This document shows, one piece after another, positions 25,710-34,567 of a stretch of 64,000 bases of DNA. A program made the position numbers and the translations under genes. The notes under the pieces are model-generated. The model had not been told where the DNA came from and ran no database searches. It saw only the letters and a program-made list of their open reading frames with translations. Position 1 is the stretch's first letter, and each line of letters starts with the position of its first letter. Origin of the DNA: Microbacterium sp. (GTDB taxonomy: Bacteria; Actinomycetota; Actinomycetes; Actinomycetales; Microbacteriaceae); NCBI GenBank assembly GCA_019510305.1, contig JAEKKN010000021.1:124001-188000 (forward strand). The letters run 5' to 3'.

Positions 25710-26594
25710 TCAGCCCGTCGCCGCATCCGTCAGCCGCGCCACCAGAGTGAGATACCCCTGAGCGCGCTCGTCGAAGTAGCCGGGATGCCGGATCCCCCGC
25801 TCGTCGACGGCGGTCTGCGACGCGTGTCCCTCGACCGCGACGCCGAGCACGAGGTCTCCGTCCACCCCCGGCGCCTCACCGCCGTCGCAGTCGTAGACGA
25901 TGACGCCACGAAGATCGCGCGGGTCGACGGGGTGGTGGCCGAGTCTCCCGAGCGGCGCGGTGCCGTCGCCCGCGCCCTCGGTCGCGTAGAAGACGACCTC
26001 CCCATCGGCGATCGCCGACTCGATGGCCGCGCCCGCCGCGTGCGTGACTCCGGCCGAGGCGATCGCGAAGGCCGTGTGCACCTCCTCGGCGATGTTCAGT
26101 GCGAACATCTCACCGAGCAGCGTCGTCGAGTACGAGTAGGTCACGACCGCGATGTGCGCGCCCGGGTTGCGGTCCGCCAGCCGGTCGATGTCGACAGCGA
26201 GGCGGGCCGCCCCGATCGTGGCGTGCTTGGTCGCGAGGACGCTGGTCTGCGTGCCGGAGTCCCACCCGAACCAGGCGATGGTCGCGACCGAGCGCGGCGT
26301 GCCGCGCACCACGCATGAGCGGATGACGTCCGCGCACACGCGCTGCGCAGCATCCGCCCACCCGGGGAGCGCCTCGAGATCCGTCTCGATGCCGTGCATC
26401 AGGTAGACGACGAGGTCCGCCCTGTCCGGGTCGCCGAAGGCGATCACCGCATACGGGCGATCACCGGCGATCCAGAAGGACTCGAGCCGTGCCTGCGAGT
26501 CACGGTCGAGCACGCTCTTCACGGCGCGCGCCTTCGCGAGCGTCGCCGCGGGTAGATCGGTGCGTGCGAGGGCCGCCTGCAGATCGCGCAGCAC
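25710..26594 (-). CDS. Alpha/beta hydrolase, DUF1023-like
   Basis: A 294-residue protein of actinobacterial alpha/beta hydrolase type. The nucleophile elbow is probably VVTYSYSTTLLG, where the family normally has GHSYG; Ser is kept but the preceding Gly is Thr. DLVVYLMHGIETD is the oxyanion-side strand and HASQTAVDERGIRHPGYF supplies a possible late histidine. The altered elbow makes its activity uncertain. It starts 3 bases after the stop of the CDF transporter, so the two form an operon. Substrate unknown. Confidence 0.65.
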   Translation of the reverse strand: MLRDLQAALARTDLPAATLAKARAVKSVLDRDSQARLESFWIAGDRPYAVIAFGDPDRADLVVYLMHGIETDLEALPGWADAAQRVCADVIRSCVVRGTPRSVATIAWFGWDSGTQTSVLATKHATIGAARLAVDIDRLADRNPGAHIAVVTYSYSTTLLGEMFALNIAEEVHTAFAIASAGVTHAAGAAIESAIADGEVVFYATEGAGDGTAPLGRLGHHPVDPRDLRGVIVYDCDGGEAPGVDGDLVLGVAVEGHASQTAVDERGIRHPGYFDERAQGYLTLVARLTDAATG

Positions 26595-26597
26595 GGC

Positions 26598-27569
26598 TCA
26601 GTCGGAAGACTTGAGCACGAACACGTCCGTCGACGGCTGCGGGTCGATCGCCGGACGGTAGACGTCGGGCTCGATGTAGACGACGCGGGCGACGGGCACG
26701 GCATCGCGGATGCGCGCCTCGATCGCGTCGATGTCGTCGGCGACCTCCCGCAAGGGCTTGTTCGCGCTCATCGCGATCTTGGCGGCGACCATCAACTCGT
26801 CGGGGCCGAGGTAGAGCGTCTTCATGTGGATGATCTTCTCGATCTCATCGCCCGCGTTGATCGCGTCGACGATGCGGTCGTAGTCAGCCTGGTTCGCTCC
26901 TTCGCCGACCAGGAGGCTCTTGGTCTCGATGCCGAGCACGATCGCGATCGTCACGAGCAGCAGACCGATCATGATCGTGCCGAGGGCATCGAACAGCGGG
27001 TTCCCGGTGATCACGGTGAGCCCGACGCCGAGCAGCGCGAACGCGAGTCCGATCAGCGCTCCCGTGTCCTCGAGCAGAACGACGGGCAACTCGGGAGCCT
27101 TCGCGCGGCGGACGAACGACACCCACGACTGACCCTTCTCACGGACGTGGTTGCTCTCCCTGACGGCCGTGCGCAGCGAGAAGCTCTCGAGCGCGATCGA
27201 GATCACGAGCACGACGAGCGGCAGCCACCACCACGCCGGGTCGAGCGCGTGCGGCTCGCGGATCTTCTCGACACCCTCGTAGATCGCGAACACGCCACCG
27301 ACCGAGAACAGGATGATCGAGACGACGAACGCCGACACGTAGCGTTCGCGCCCGTATCCGAAGGGGTGCTCGCGGTCGGCGTCGCGCTTGGCCCGCCTGC
27401 CGCCGAACATCAGCAGCAGCTGATTGCCCGAATCGGCGACCGAGTGGATGGCCTCTGCGAGCATGGATGCCGACCCCGAGAGCGCTGCAGCGATGAACTT
27501 CGCGAGGGCGATGCCCAAGTTCGCCAGGAACGCTGCGACGATGGCCTTGCTGCCTCCGGATGCACTCAT
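26598..27569 (-). CDS. Cation diffusion facilitator, SLC30A9-like
   Basis: A 323-residue divalent-metal transporter with six helices and a C-terminal cytosolic domain. Metal-site residues are in EAIHSVADSGNQ (helix 2) and LLEDTGALIG (helix 5); the E-D pattern in helix 5 rather than H-x-x-x-D resembles the SLC30A9 branch. GGRRAKRDADREHPFGYGRERY is the conserved loop after helix 2. Metal unknown (zinc or manganese likely). Start at 27569 has TAGACT 6 bases upstream. Divergent from proC. Confidence 0.9.
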   Translation of the reverse strand: MSASGGSKAIVAAFLANLGIALAKFIAAALSGSASMLAEAIHSVADSGNQLLLMFGGRRAKRDADREHPFGYGRERYVSAFVVSIILFSVGGVFAIYEGVEKIREPHALDPAWWWLPLVVLVISIALESFSLRTAVRESNHVREKGQSWVSFVRRAKAPELPVVLLEDTGALIGLAFALLGVGLTVITGNPLFDALGTIMIGLLLVTIAIVLGIETKSLLVGEGANQADYDRIVDAINAGDEIEKIIHMKTLYLGPDELMVAAKIAMSANKPLREVADDIDAIEARIRDAVPVARVVYIEPDVYRPAIDPQPSTDVFVLKSSD

Positions 27570-27628
27570 GGAAAGAGTCTAGATCTCCGTCCCGATCGAG
27601 CGAGGGGAGCCCGCCGTAGGATGACGAC

Positions 27629-28468
27629 ATGGCTGATTCTCTTCCCGCTCTCGCTTTTCTCGGTGCCGGTTCCATGGGAGGAGCGATCCTCCGCGGCGTG
27701 GTGGCTTCGGGCATCACTGTGGACGGCGGGATCACCGCCACGAACCGCTCGGCCGACAGCGCGGCCGCGCTCGCCGAGGTTCCCGGTGTGAAGAGCATCG
27801 CGCTCGAGGAGCAGCCCGACGGCAACCTCGATGCCGTGGCCGCGGCCGGAGTTGTCCTCGTCGGTGTGAAGCCGGCCATGGTTCCCGATCTGCTGCGCGA
27901 GATCGCCCCTCGCCTGAAGCCGGAGACGATCGTCGTGAGCGTCGCGGCCGGAGTGACGCTGCAGACGTTCGCCGACGTCCTCGGCGCGGGCGCCCGAGTC
28001 ATCCGGTCCATGCCGAACACTCCGGCGACGGTCGGCAAGGCGGTCACGGGACTGGCGGCCGGAGCATCCGTCAGCGCCGATGACCTCGCCGTCGTGCGAC
28101 GCCTCTTCGAGACCGTCGGCGCGGTCATCGAGGTGCCCGAGTCGCAGATCGACGCGCTGTCGACGATCTCAGGATCCGGTCCTGCCTACGTCTTCCTGCT
28201 CATCGAGGAGTTCACCCGGGCCGCGATCGGCATGGGGTTCACCGAGGCGGATGCGCGGCTCATGGCGGAGCAGACCTTCATCGGCGCGACGGCGCTGCTC
28301 GACGCCTCGGGTGAGAATCCGGCCGAGCTGCGGCGTCGAGTCACGAGCCCGAAGGGCACGACCGAGCGCGCGATCGCGGTGCTGCAGGACGCTCACCTCG
28401 ACCGCACCTTCGCGGAGGCCGCTGCCGCCGCCCTGGTCCGTGCCAAGGAGCTCGCCGCCGGAGTCTGA
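27629..28468 (+). CDS. proC: Pyrroline-5-carboxylate reductase
   Basis: A 279-residue NAD(P)H-dependent enzyme catalysing the last step of proline synthesis. The Rossmann motif is FLGAGSMGGAI (about residues 9-19), VIRSMPNTPA is the central motif and STISGSGPAYVFL the signature over the active site. The ATG has TAGGAT exactly 6 bases upstream, so the mRNA is probably leaderless. proA and proB are not in the window. Confidence 0.95.
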   Translation: MADSLPALAFLGAGSMGGAILRGVVASGITVDGGITATNRSADSAAALAEVPGVKSIALEEQPDGNLDAVAAAGVVLVGVKPAMVPDLLREIAPRLKPETIVVSVAAGVTLQTFADVLGAGARVIRSMPNTPATVGKAVTGLAAGASVSADDLAVVRRLFETVGAVIEVPESQIDALSTISGSGPAYVFLLIEEFTRAAIGMGFTEADARLMAEQTFIGATALLDASGENPAELRRRVTSPKGTTERAIAVLQDAHLDRTFAEAAAAALVRAKELAAGV

Positions 28469-28530
28469 CCGCGCAGCATCCGCGCCTGTTCCCGAGAACC
28501 ACTGCCGGTGCGAGAAGCACCGTCTCCCAC

Positions 28531-28608
28531 TCGAAAACAGGTCAACCGCGCGAGATCAGGAGCGTTCGGCCGTATCGTCCTGTTCTCGAGCGGTTGACCT
28601 ATTCTCGG
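28531..28608. terminator. Imperfect 31-base inverted repeat after proC
   Basis: Arms at 28531-28561 and 28578-28608 pair with a few mismatches; the perfect core is AGGTCAACCGC with GCGGTTGACCT. It lies between proC and the converging ABC permease gene, so it probably ends both transcripts. A smaller hairpin (CGGTGC-GAGAA-GCACCG) precedes it. Confidence 0.6.
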
Positions 28609-28631
28609 ACCGGATGCCGGATGCCGCGCGT

Positions 28632-30224
28632 CTAGGCCTCGCTCGAGACCTCCGCGAGCACCTGCGGCCAGCGGCGGTCGAGCACGCGCCCGCCGAGCGC
28701 GGCGCCGCCCCAGATCGCCGCCGCCCCGACCGCGAGACCGCACGCGAGGCTCACCCAGCCGAACACCGGCGTCCAGAACGCGGCGATCGCGAATCCGAGC
28801 GCGGGAGCGCCGAGGATCAGGGTGATCGGAGACATGACGGCCATCGCGATGAGCGACTGCACTCCGCCCGACGATCCCCGTCCGAAGGGATTGGCCTCGG
28901 GGGCGGGTGCACGGCCGGGCAGGAAGCTGCCGACCCACGCGCCGGCGCCGGCCGATATCGCGCCCAGTCCGAGGGCGGCGCCGAGGCTCCCGGGCATGAG
29001 GTCGGGGCGCCCTGCCAGAACGCAGCTCGCGACGCACAGCACCAGGAGCAGCGGAACCGCGATGATGCCGAAGCCGAGGAGGCGCCCGAAGCGGTCTGCC
29101 GACCCGCGCACGCCGGTGTGGATGTGCAGGGCGAGGGCGTCGTTGTCGTAGGCGAGCGCCATCTGCATGATCGTGCCTGCGAGCAGAGCGTCGATCGCCG
29201 GCACGAGCGTGACGACCGGACCGAACCCGATCGACTCGTCCTGCAGACCGTTCATGAAGACGACGCCGATGAGGATGGCGGGCAGGAACAGCATCATGAC
29301 GACGTTGACGACCTGGCGGGGGTCGCGGCGGAAGTACCGCAGTGAGCGGGCGGCGATGGCGCCGACAGCAGTGGCGGGCAGCATCCGATCGATCACCCCG
29401 CCCGAGCGCACGCGTCCGCCGCCGCTGGACTGGATCGGAGCGACCAGCCGGGCGGCGAGCAGCGCCTGCGAGGCGAACCAGAGCACGGCGACCGTCGCGA
29501 GCCCGATCAGCAGCCGAAGACCTGCGGCGCCGATGTCGCCGGCGACGATCGAGGCGGGCACGCCGAAGGCGGCCGCGAGCGGCGTCCACCCGAGCACGTC
29601 GGCGGCGTCCGCGAACACCGAGCCGACGTCGCCCATCTCCCGCACAGCGGCGAGCACGAGGTTGATCAACAGGCCCGAGCTCGCGGCGAGCAGCACGCCG
29701 ATCGTCATCACGAGATCGCGGCTGCGGCGGCGTGCCAGCCATCGCGCGAGCAGCCCGCTGATCACGCGCGCCCCGAGGACGCAGATCGCGAGCGCCAGAG
29801 GGATGATCAGCACTCCGACCAGGAGAGCGAGTCCGTTCACTGACCATCCGAGCAGCATGAGCGCGAGCGCCAGGGTCGTGCCGAGGCCGCCGATGGTCGT
29901 CGCTCCGGCGATGACCATGCCGGGAAGCAGCTGGCGGGCGGTCACGGGCAGCAGCGAGAAGCGCTCGGCGGCCAGCGTGTCGTCGGCGCTCACGAGCAGC
30001 GATCCGATCCACCATCCGGCGGTGATCACCGCGCCCGTCAGCACCAGCACCGTGACCGCGGCCTCGGGGGCGGCGAAACGCATCGCGAACAGTCCAGCGG
30101 CGAGGACGGCGAGGAATCCGAGCGCCATCAAGCCGGTGATGATCAGGGTGACGATCATCCACGGGTTGCGCGCGAGCTGGTGACCGAGCTGCCGCCAGCG
30201 CAGGCTTACGAGGAGCGCAACCAT
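28632..30224 (-). CDS. ABC exporter permease, large ABC-2-like membrane protein
   Basis: About 530 residues with around 12 hydrophobic segments and no domain that I can name firmly. ARSLRYFRRDPRQVVN at mid-length and the N-terminal LRWRQLGHQLARNPW are typical of transporter permeases paired with a single ABC ATPase in actinobacteria. The start ATG 30224 overlaps the end of the ATPase gene by 19 bases. Together they form a two-gene exporter; substrate unknown. No adjacent regulator. Confidence 0.75.
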   Translation of the reverse strand: MVALLVSLRWRQLGHQLARNPWMIVTLIITGLMALGFLAVLAAGLFAMRFAAPEAAVTVLVLTGAVITAGWWIGSLLVSADDTLAAERFSLLPVTARQLLPGMVIAGATTIGGLGTTLALALMLLGWSVNGLALLVGVLIIPLALAICVLGARVISGLLARWLARRRSRDLVMTIGVLLAASSGLLINLVLAAVREMGDVGSVFADAADVLGWTPLAAAFGVPASIVAGDIGAAGLRLLIGLATVAVLWFASQALLAARLVAPIQSSGGGRVRSGGVIDRMLPATAVGAIAARSLRYFRRDPRQVVNVVMMLFLPAILIGVVFMNGLQDESIGFGPVVTLVPAIDALLAGTIMQMALAYDNDALALHIHTGVRGSADRFGRLLGFGIIAVPLLLVLCVASCVLAGRPDLMPGSLGAALGLGAISAGAGAWVGSFLPGRAPAPEANPFGRGSSGGVQSLIAMAVMSPITLILGAPALGFAIAAFWTPVFGWVSLACGLAVGAAAIWGGAALGGRVLDRRWPQVLAEVSSEA

Positions 30225-30982
30225 GCCAGCGTCTCCGTTCCGAGGTCGTGGGCGCCGACCAGCGACAAGAAGCGCTGCTGCAGGCTCATGCCCGCGCGCA
30301 CCTCGTCGAGGGTGCCGTTCGCGAGCAGGCGGCCTTCTGCGACGATCGCCACCCGGTCGCACATCGATTCGACGAGTTCCATCACGTGGCTGGACAGCAC
30401 GACGGTGCCGCCGCCGTTCACGAACGCCCGCAGGATCTGCCTGATGGTCTCGCCGGAGACCGGGTCGACGGCTTCGAGCGGCTCGTCGAGGATCAGCAGC
30501 CGCGGAGCGTGGATGAGCGCGCAGGCCAGGCCGATCTTCTTGCGCATGCCTGCGGAGTAGTCGACGACGAGAGTGCTGCCGGCGTCCGCGAGCCCCAGCG
30601 CCTCGAGCAGCTCTCCCGTGCGCGAGACCACATCGGCTTCGGTCATTCCGCGCAGCAGGCCCGTGTAGCGGAGCAGCTCGGCACCGGTGAGGCGGTCGAG
30701 CATGCGGATGCCGTCGGGCAGCACGCCCATGAGCGCTTTCGCCGCCGCGGGGTTCTGCCACACGTCGATGCCGAGGATCCACGCGGTGCCGGCGTCGGGG
30801 CGGAGCAGCCCGGTCGTCATCGACAGGGTCGTCGTCTTCCCCGCGCCGTTGGGACCGAGCAGACCCAGCATCGTGCCCGCCGGAACGTCGAGAGAGAGGT
30901 CGTCGACGGCGACCTTCGGGCCGAACTGCTTGCGAAGGCCGCGGAGGGCAAGGACGGGAGGGGCCGCTGTCTGGTCGGTCAT
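30206..30982 (-). CDS. ABC transporter ATP-binding protein
   Basis: A 258-residue ATPase. Walker A is GPNGAGKTT (about residues 43-51), Walker B is LLILDEPLE and the H-loop is LSSHVMEL. The signature is VDYSAGMRKK in place of LSGGQ, as in DrrA/CcmA-type exporters. It works with the membrane protein encoded downstream. The gene follows a 22-base palindrome (31002-31023) that separates it from the ktr genes, so it probably has its own promoter nearby. Confidence 0.9.
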   Translation of the reverse strand: MTDQTAAPPVLALRGLRKQFGPKVAVDDLSLDVPAGTMLGLLGPNGAGKTTTLSMTTGLLRPDAGTAWILGIDVWQNPAAAKALMGVLPDGIRMLDRLTGAELLRYTGLLRGMTEADVVSRTGELLEALGLADAGSTLVVDYSAGMRKKIGLACALIHAPRLLILDEPLEAVDPVSGETIRQILRAFVNGGGTVVLSSHVMELVESMCDRVAIVAEGRLLANGTLDEVRAGMSLQQRFLSLVGAHDLGTETLAWLRSS

Positions 30983-31001
30983 GACTTCATCTCATCACGA
31001 C

Positions 31002-31023
31002 GGCGGATGCCGCGGCATCCGCC
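31002..31023. terminator. 22-base perfect palindrome after ktrA
   Basis: The arms GGCGGATGCCG and CGGCATCCGCC meet without spacer. It is the same core as the palindrome at 369-404. It lies 48 bases past the ktrA stop and before the ABC ATPase start, so it probably ends the ktr transcript. Confidence 0.5.
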
Positions 31024-31071
31024 CTGCGGGGGATATCCCCGATGCCGTCAGCGGACCGACGGCTGCCGGAG

Positions 31072-31743
31072 TTACCGGTCGAGAGCGGCGAAGCGCTCGA
31101 TCTCGCTGTTCGTGCCCGACACGATGATGAGGTCGTGATTGGTGACGATCGTGTTCGCCTCGGCGTAGCGGAACGGCTTGCCCGGGCTCTTCACTCCGAC
31201 CACAGTGACCTTGTACTTGGTGCGGACGCCGGACTCGTTCAGCCGCACGCCGCGGATGAACTTCGGCGGGTACATCTTCGCGAGCACGAAGTCGTCGTCG
31301 AAGCGGATGAAGTCCAGCATGCGCCCGGAGACCAGGTGCGCGACGCGTTCGCCGGCCTCGCGCTCGGGGTAGATGACGTGGTTCGCGCCCACGCGGGCGA
31401 GGATCTTGCCGTGCGACTGGGAGACGGCCTTCGCCCAGATCTGGGGCACCTTCAAATCGACGAGGTTGGCCGTGATGAGCACGGACGCCTCGATCGACGA
31501 TCCGACTGCGACGACTGCGACCTGGAAGTCCTGAGCGCCGACCTGGCGCAGCGCGTCGATGTTCTTGGCGTCGGCCTGCACGGTGTGCGTGACACGGTCC
31601 GACCACTTCTGCACGAGCTCGAGATTGTCGTCGATCGCGAGCACCTCGCGGTCGAGCCGGTCGAGCTCGCCGGCGCAGGCGGCGCCGAAACGGCCGAGAC
31701 CGATGACGAGGACGGGGGCGTCTCCGCGGAGGACTTCAACCAA
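31072..31743 (-). CDS. ktrA: Potassium uptake regulatory subunit KtrA/TrkA
   Basis: About 223 residues: an RCK domain with Rossmann motif VLVIGLGRFGAACAGEL and acidic end of strand 2 (VLAIDDN), and a C-terminal TrkA_C domain (TKYKVTVVGVKSPGKPF). It gates the KtrB channel in response to nucleotides. TTG 31743 is chosen as start: GAAAGG lies 7 bases upstream, while the earlier in-frame TTG 31758 overlaps that ribosome site. The start overlaps the ktrB stop by 8 bases, so the two are coupled. Confidence 0.85.
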   Translation of the reverse strand: MVEVLRGDAPVLVIGLGRFGAACAGELDRLDREVLAIDDNLELVQKWSDRVTHTVQADAKNIDALRQVGAQDFQVAVVAVGSSIEASVLITANLVDLKVPQIWAKAVSQSHGKILARVGANHVIYPEREAGERVAHLVSGRMLDFIRFDDDFVLAKMYPPKFIRGVRLNESGVRTKYKVTVVGVKSPGKPFRYAEANTIVTNHDLIIVSGTNSEIERFAALDR

Positions 31744-33166
31744 CGATCGGCCTTTCAACCGGCAGCGAGTAGTACTGCGTCCGTGATGTCGCGGCGACTG
31801 CCGCGGCGAGAGTCACTGTACCAACGCGGCCCATGAAGATGGTGGCCGCGAGCACGTAGGCGCCGGAATCGGGCAGGGACTCGGTGAGCCCTGTGGACAG
31901 CCCGACCGTGGCGAAGGCGGAGATCACGTCGAACAGCACATGGCTGATGTCGTCTTTGGTGATCTGGGCGATGATGATCGTCGACAGGGCGACGATGGTG
32001 GCGCCCCAGGCGACGACGCTGAGGGCGACGCGCTGCACGTCGCTGGGGATGCGTCGCCCGAAGACCTCGACCGATTGACGCCCCTTCGCCTCGGACCACA
32101 CGGCGATCGCGAGCACAGCGAGGGTGGTGACCTTGATGCCGCCGGCCGTGGAGGCCGAGCCGCCGCCGACGAACATGAGCATGGATGCCGCGAGCAGCGA
32201 CGATCCGTTCAGATCGGCCATGTCGATCACGTTGAAGCCGCCGGAGCGGGTCATCGCGGAGAGGAAGAACGCCTGGAACGTGGTGTCGACGGCATCCATC
32301 GATCCGAAGGTCTTGGGGTTGTTGTATTCGAGGATCAGGAAGACCGCGGCGCCCATGAAGAACAGCAGCACCGTCGTGACGATCGTGAGCTTGGTGTGCA
32401 GCGACCACTTCTTCACGTGCCAGACGTGCTTGGCCAGCGTGTAGATCACGGGGAAGCCGATGCTGCCGAGGAACACCCCGGCCATGAGGAGCGTGAGCAC
32501 CAGGTAGTCGTCCTCGAACACCGCGACGCCACCGGCGTTCGGTGCGAAGCCCGTGTTCGTGAAAGACATGGCGGCGTAGTACGGCGCCTCCCACAGCGCC
32601 GCGATGGGATCGACCTCCGCCATGACGAGTGCGGGGTAGAGCAGGATCGCGAGGGTGCCCTCGATCACGAGGGCCGAGATCGCGACGGTCGTCAGCAACT
32701 GGCCGACCTCGCCGAGCCGAACGGTCTGGCTCTCGTTCACGACGCCGCCATGAGCGCGGAGCGGGTTCGTGTCACCCGCCGCCATCAGCTTGGCGCGCAG
32801 TCCGAGGCGCTTGGAGATCAGCATGCCCATGAGCGACGCCAGGGTCAGCACGCCCAGAGCGCCCACGTTCACGCCGACGAAGACCAGCACGTGCCCGAAG
32901 GGCGACCAGTGCGTGGCCATGTCGACGGTGGTGAGGCCCGTCACGCAGATCGTGGAGACGGCGGTGAACAGGGCATCGCTGAGATCGGTGAACTCGCCGG
33001 TCGCAGACGAGATCGGCAGCCCGAGCAGCACCGTGAAGATCAGGATCAGCAGCGCGAAGACGACGATCGCGAACCGTGACGGGGACGAGGTGACGATGTG
33101 GCGCGCGCGCACCGCGAAGCTTTCCAGCCGACGTCGCGGAGAAGACGCCGATGCGATGCCCGACAT
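31736..33166 (-). CDS. ktrB: Potassium transporter membrane subunit KtrB/TrkH
   Basis: A 476-residue potassium channel-like transporter with four M1-P-M2 repeats. The four selectivity-filter segments are visible as ICVTGLTT, SFTNTGFAP, TRSGGFNV and ATVGLSTGL, each with the essential glycine. ATG 33166 is chosen because AAAGGGGCGGG precedes it. Runs as an operon with ktrA. It takes up potassium, usually with sodium coupling, at the cytoplasmic membrane. Confidence 0.93.
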   Translation of the reverse strand: MSGIASASSPRRRLESFAVRARHIVTSSPSRFAIVVFALLILIFTVLLGLPISSATGEFTDLSDALFTAVSTICVTGLTTVDMATHWSPFGHVLVFVGVNVGALGVLTLASLMGMLISKRLGLRAKLMAAGDTNPLRAHGGVVNESQTVRLGEVGQLLTTVAISALVIEGTLAILLYPALVMAEVDPIAALWEAPYYAAMSFTNTGFAPNAGGVAVFEDDYLVLTLLMAGVFLGSIGFPVIYTLAKHVWHVKKWSLHTKLTIVTTVLLFFMGAAVFLILEYNNPKTFGSMDAVDTTFQAFFLSAMTRSGGFNVIDMADLNGSSLLAASMLMFVGGGSASTAGGIKVTTLAVLAIAVWSEAKGRQSVEVFGRRIPSDVQRVALSVVAWGATIVALSTIIIAQITKDDISHVLFDVISAFATVGLSTGLTESLPDSGAYVLAATIFMGRVGTVTLAAAVAATSRTQYYSLPVERPIVG

Positions 33167-33267
33167 CCCGCCCCTTTCGTCTGCTCCCTGCCGCGCCATG
33201 CGGTCGCGGCCCGCCGCTGCGAGCCTTCGTCATGGTACTCCGTGCCGGGGGCGGCTAGCCTGATCAC

Positions 33268-33684
33268 ATGACGGACATCTTCGACGTGATCGCAGACGGT
33301 ACGAGGCGCGACATCCTCCAGCTCCTTCTGCGCCGGGCCGAAGAGGGCGACGCGGGCACCAGCGTCGGCCACATCGTGGCCGAGCTCGGCATCAGCCAGC
33401 CGACGGTCTCGAAGCACCTCAAGGTTCTGCGCGAGGCAGAGCTCGTCAACGTGCGCGAAGACGGCCAGCGCCGGTTCTACAGCCTGGCGGTCGAGCCGCT
33501 GTCGGTCGTCGACGACTGGCTCGTGCCGTTCCTCGTCGACGCCTACGGAGACGACGCGCCCGACATCGACTACCCCTTCCAGCCGCTTCCCGACGGAGCG
33601 GCCCACGCGGCCGAAGTGGTCGGCCGTGCAGCCGCCTCTGCGAAGCACGTGGTCGCGAACGCCATCAAGCGGCTCGGCGGCTGA
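33268..33684 (+). CDS. ArsR-type winged-helix regulator
   Basis: A 138-residue protein with an N-terminal winged helix: IFDVIADGTRRDILQLL, recognition helix GISQPTVSKHLKVLREA and wing VREDGQRRFYSL. No metal-binding cysteines are present, so it is not a classic metal sensor. A C-terminal tail of 45 residues is rich in Ala and Val. The ATG has TAGCCT 6 bases upstream (leaderless type). Divergent from ktrB; whether it controls potassium uptake is unknown. Confidence 0.85.
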   Translation: MTDIFDVIADGTRRDILQLLLRRAEEGDAGTSVGHIVAELGISQPTVSKHLKVLREAELVNVREDGQRRFYSLAVEPLSVVDDWLVPFLVDAYGDDAPDIDYPFQPLPDGAAHAAEVVGRAAASAKHVVANAIKRLGG

Positions 33685-33751
33685 CCGGCGCCTCCGCTGG
33701 CATCGGGCGTCATCTGGGGCGTTGTGCTCCAGCGGCTCGCGACGTGAGAGG

Positions 33752-34567
33752 TCATCGACGACCGGACTTGCGACGGAACAGCCACGCACCCCAAGCCACG
33801 GCGATCACGAGGATCACGAGGCACCAGCCGATAGCCCACCAGAGCTCCGCGCCGAGGGACGTGTCGCTCAGCAGACTCCGGATCGTGTCGACGATCGGCG
33901 TGATCGGCTGGTGAGCGGCGACCGGCTGCAGCCAGTGCGGCATGCTCTCGACAGGGACGAACGCGCTCGACAGGTATGGCAGGAAGAGCAGGGCGAAACC
34001 GTAGCCGTTCGCGCCCTCAGGGCTGCCGGCGGCGAGGCCGATCGCTGCGAACAGGTAGGTGATCGCCAGGATGTACAGGGCGATGAGCGCGGCCACGCCG
34101 ACCCAGTCCATGAAGCTCGCCTCCGGCTGGAACCCCACGAGGACGCCGACGCCGATGACCACGCCTGTGGCGAGGAGATTGCGCAGCAGGCTGGCGACGA
34201 CGTGCCCCGTGAGCACAGCGCTCGCCCGCAGCGGCATCGTGCGGAAGCGATCGATGATGCCGCTGCGCATGTCGTTCGCGACGTAGACGGCGGTCGATGC
34301 CGCGCCGAATCCGGCGCACGTGAGGATGATGCCCGGCACGACGTAGTCGACGTAGGCGCCGGATGGATCGATCGCGCCGCCGAACACCCATGTGAACATC
34401 AGCATCAGCATGACGGGCAGGGCGATCGCCATGACGAGTGACTCCCCGTCGCGCAGCGAGTGCTTCAGGCTGCGGGTGACGAAGACGGATTCCGCGGCGA
34501 ACCCGCGGAGGCGAGGGCGGAGGGCGACGGATGCCGCGGCGGGCGCGGCGAAGGCGGGGGCGTTCAT
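33752..34567 (-). CDS. ABC-2 type exporter permease (DrrB-like)
   Basis: A 271-residue membrane protein with six helices. LPVMLMLMFTWVFGG and VVPGIILTCAGFGAASTAVY, then RFRTMPLRASAVLTGH and the late LPYLSSAFVPVESMPHWLQ are the standard features of DrrB-type permeases. Its ATG overlaps the stop of the ATPase gene (ATGA, 34564-34567). The pair should export a hydrophobic compound or drug, and is probably controlled by the divergent TetR gene. Confidence 0.9.
   Translation of the reverse strand: MNAPAFAAPAAASVALRPRLRGFAAESVFVTRSLKHSLRDGESLVMAIALPVMLMLMFTWVFGGAIDPSGAYVDYVVPGIILTCAGFGAASTAVYVANDMRSGIIDRFRTMPLRASAVLTGHVVASLLRNLLATGVVIGVGVLVGFQPEASFMDWVGVAALIALYILAITYLFAAIGLAAGSPEGANGYGFALLFLPYLSSAFVPVESMPHWLQPVAAHQPITPIVDTIRSLLSDTSLGAELWWAIGWCLVILVIAVAWGAWLFRRKSGRR

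Noticed and set aside
31744..31758. TTG 31758 as start of ktrA
   Set aside because: It overlaps the GAAAGG ribosome site that serves TTG 31743.
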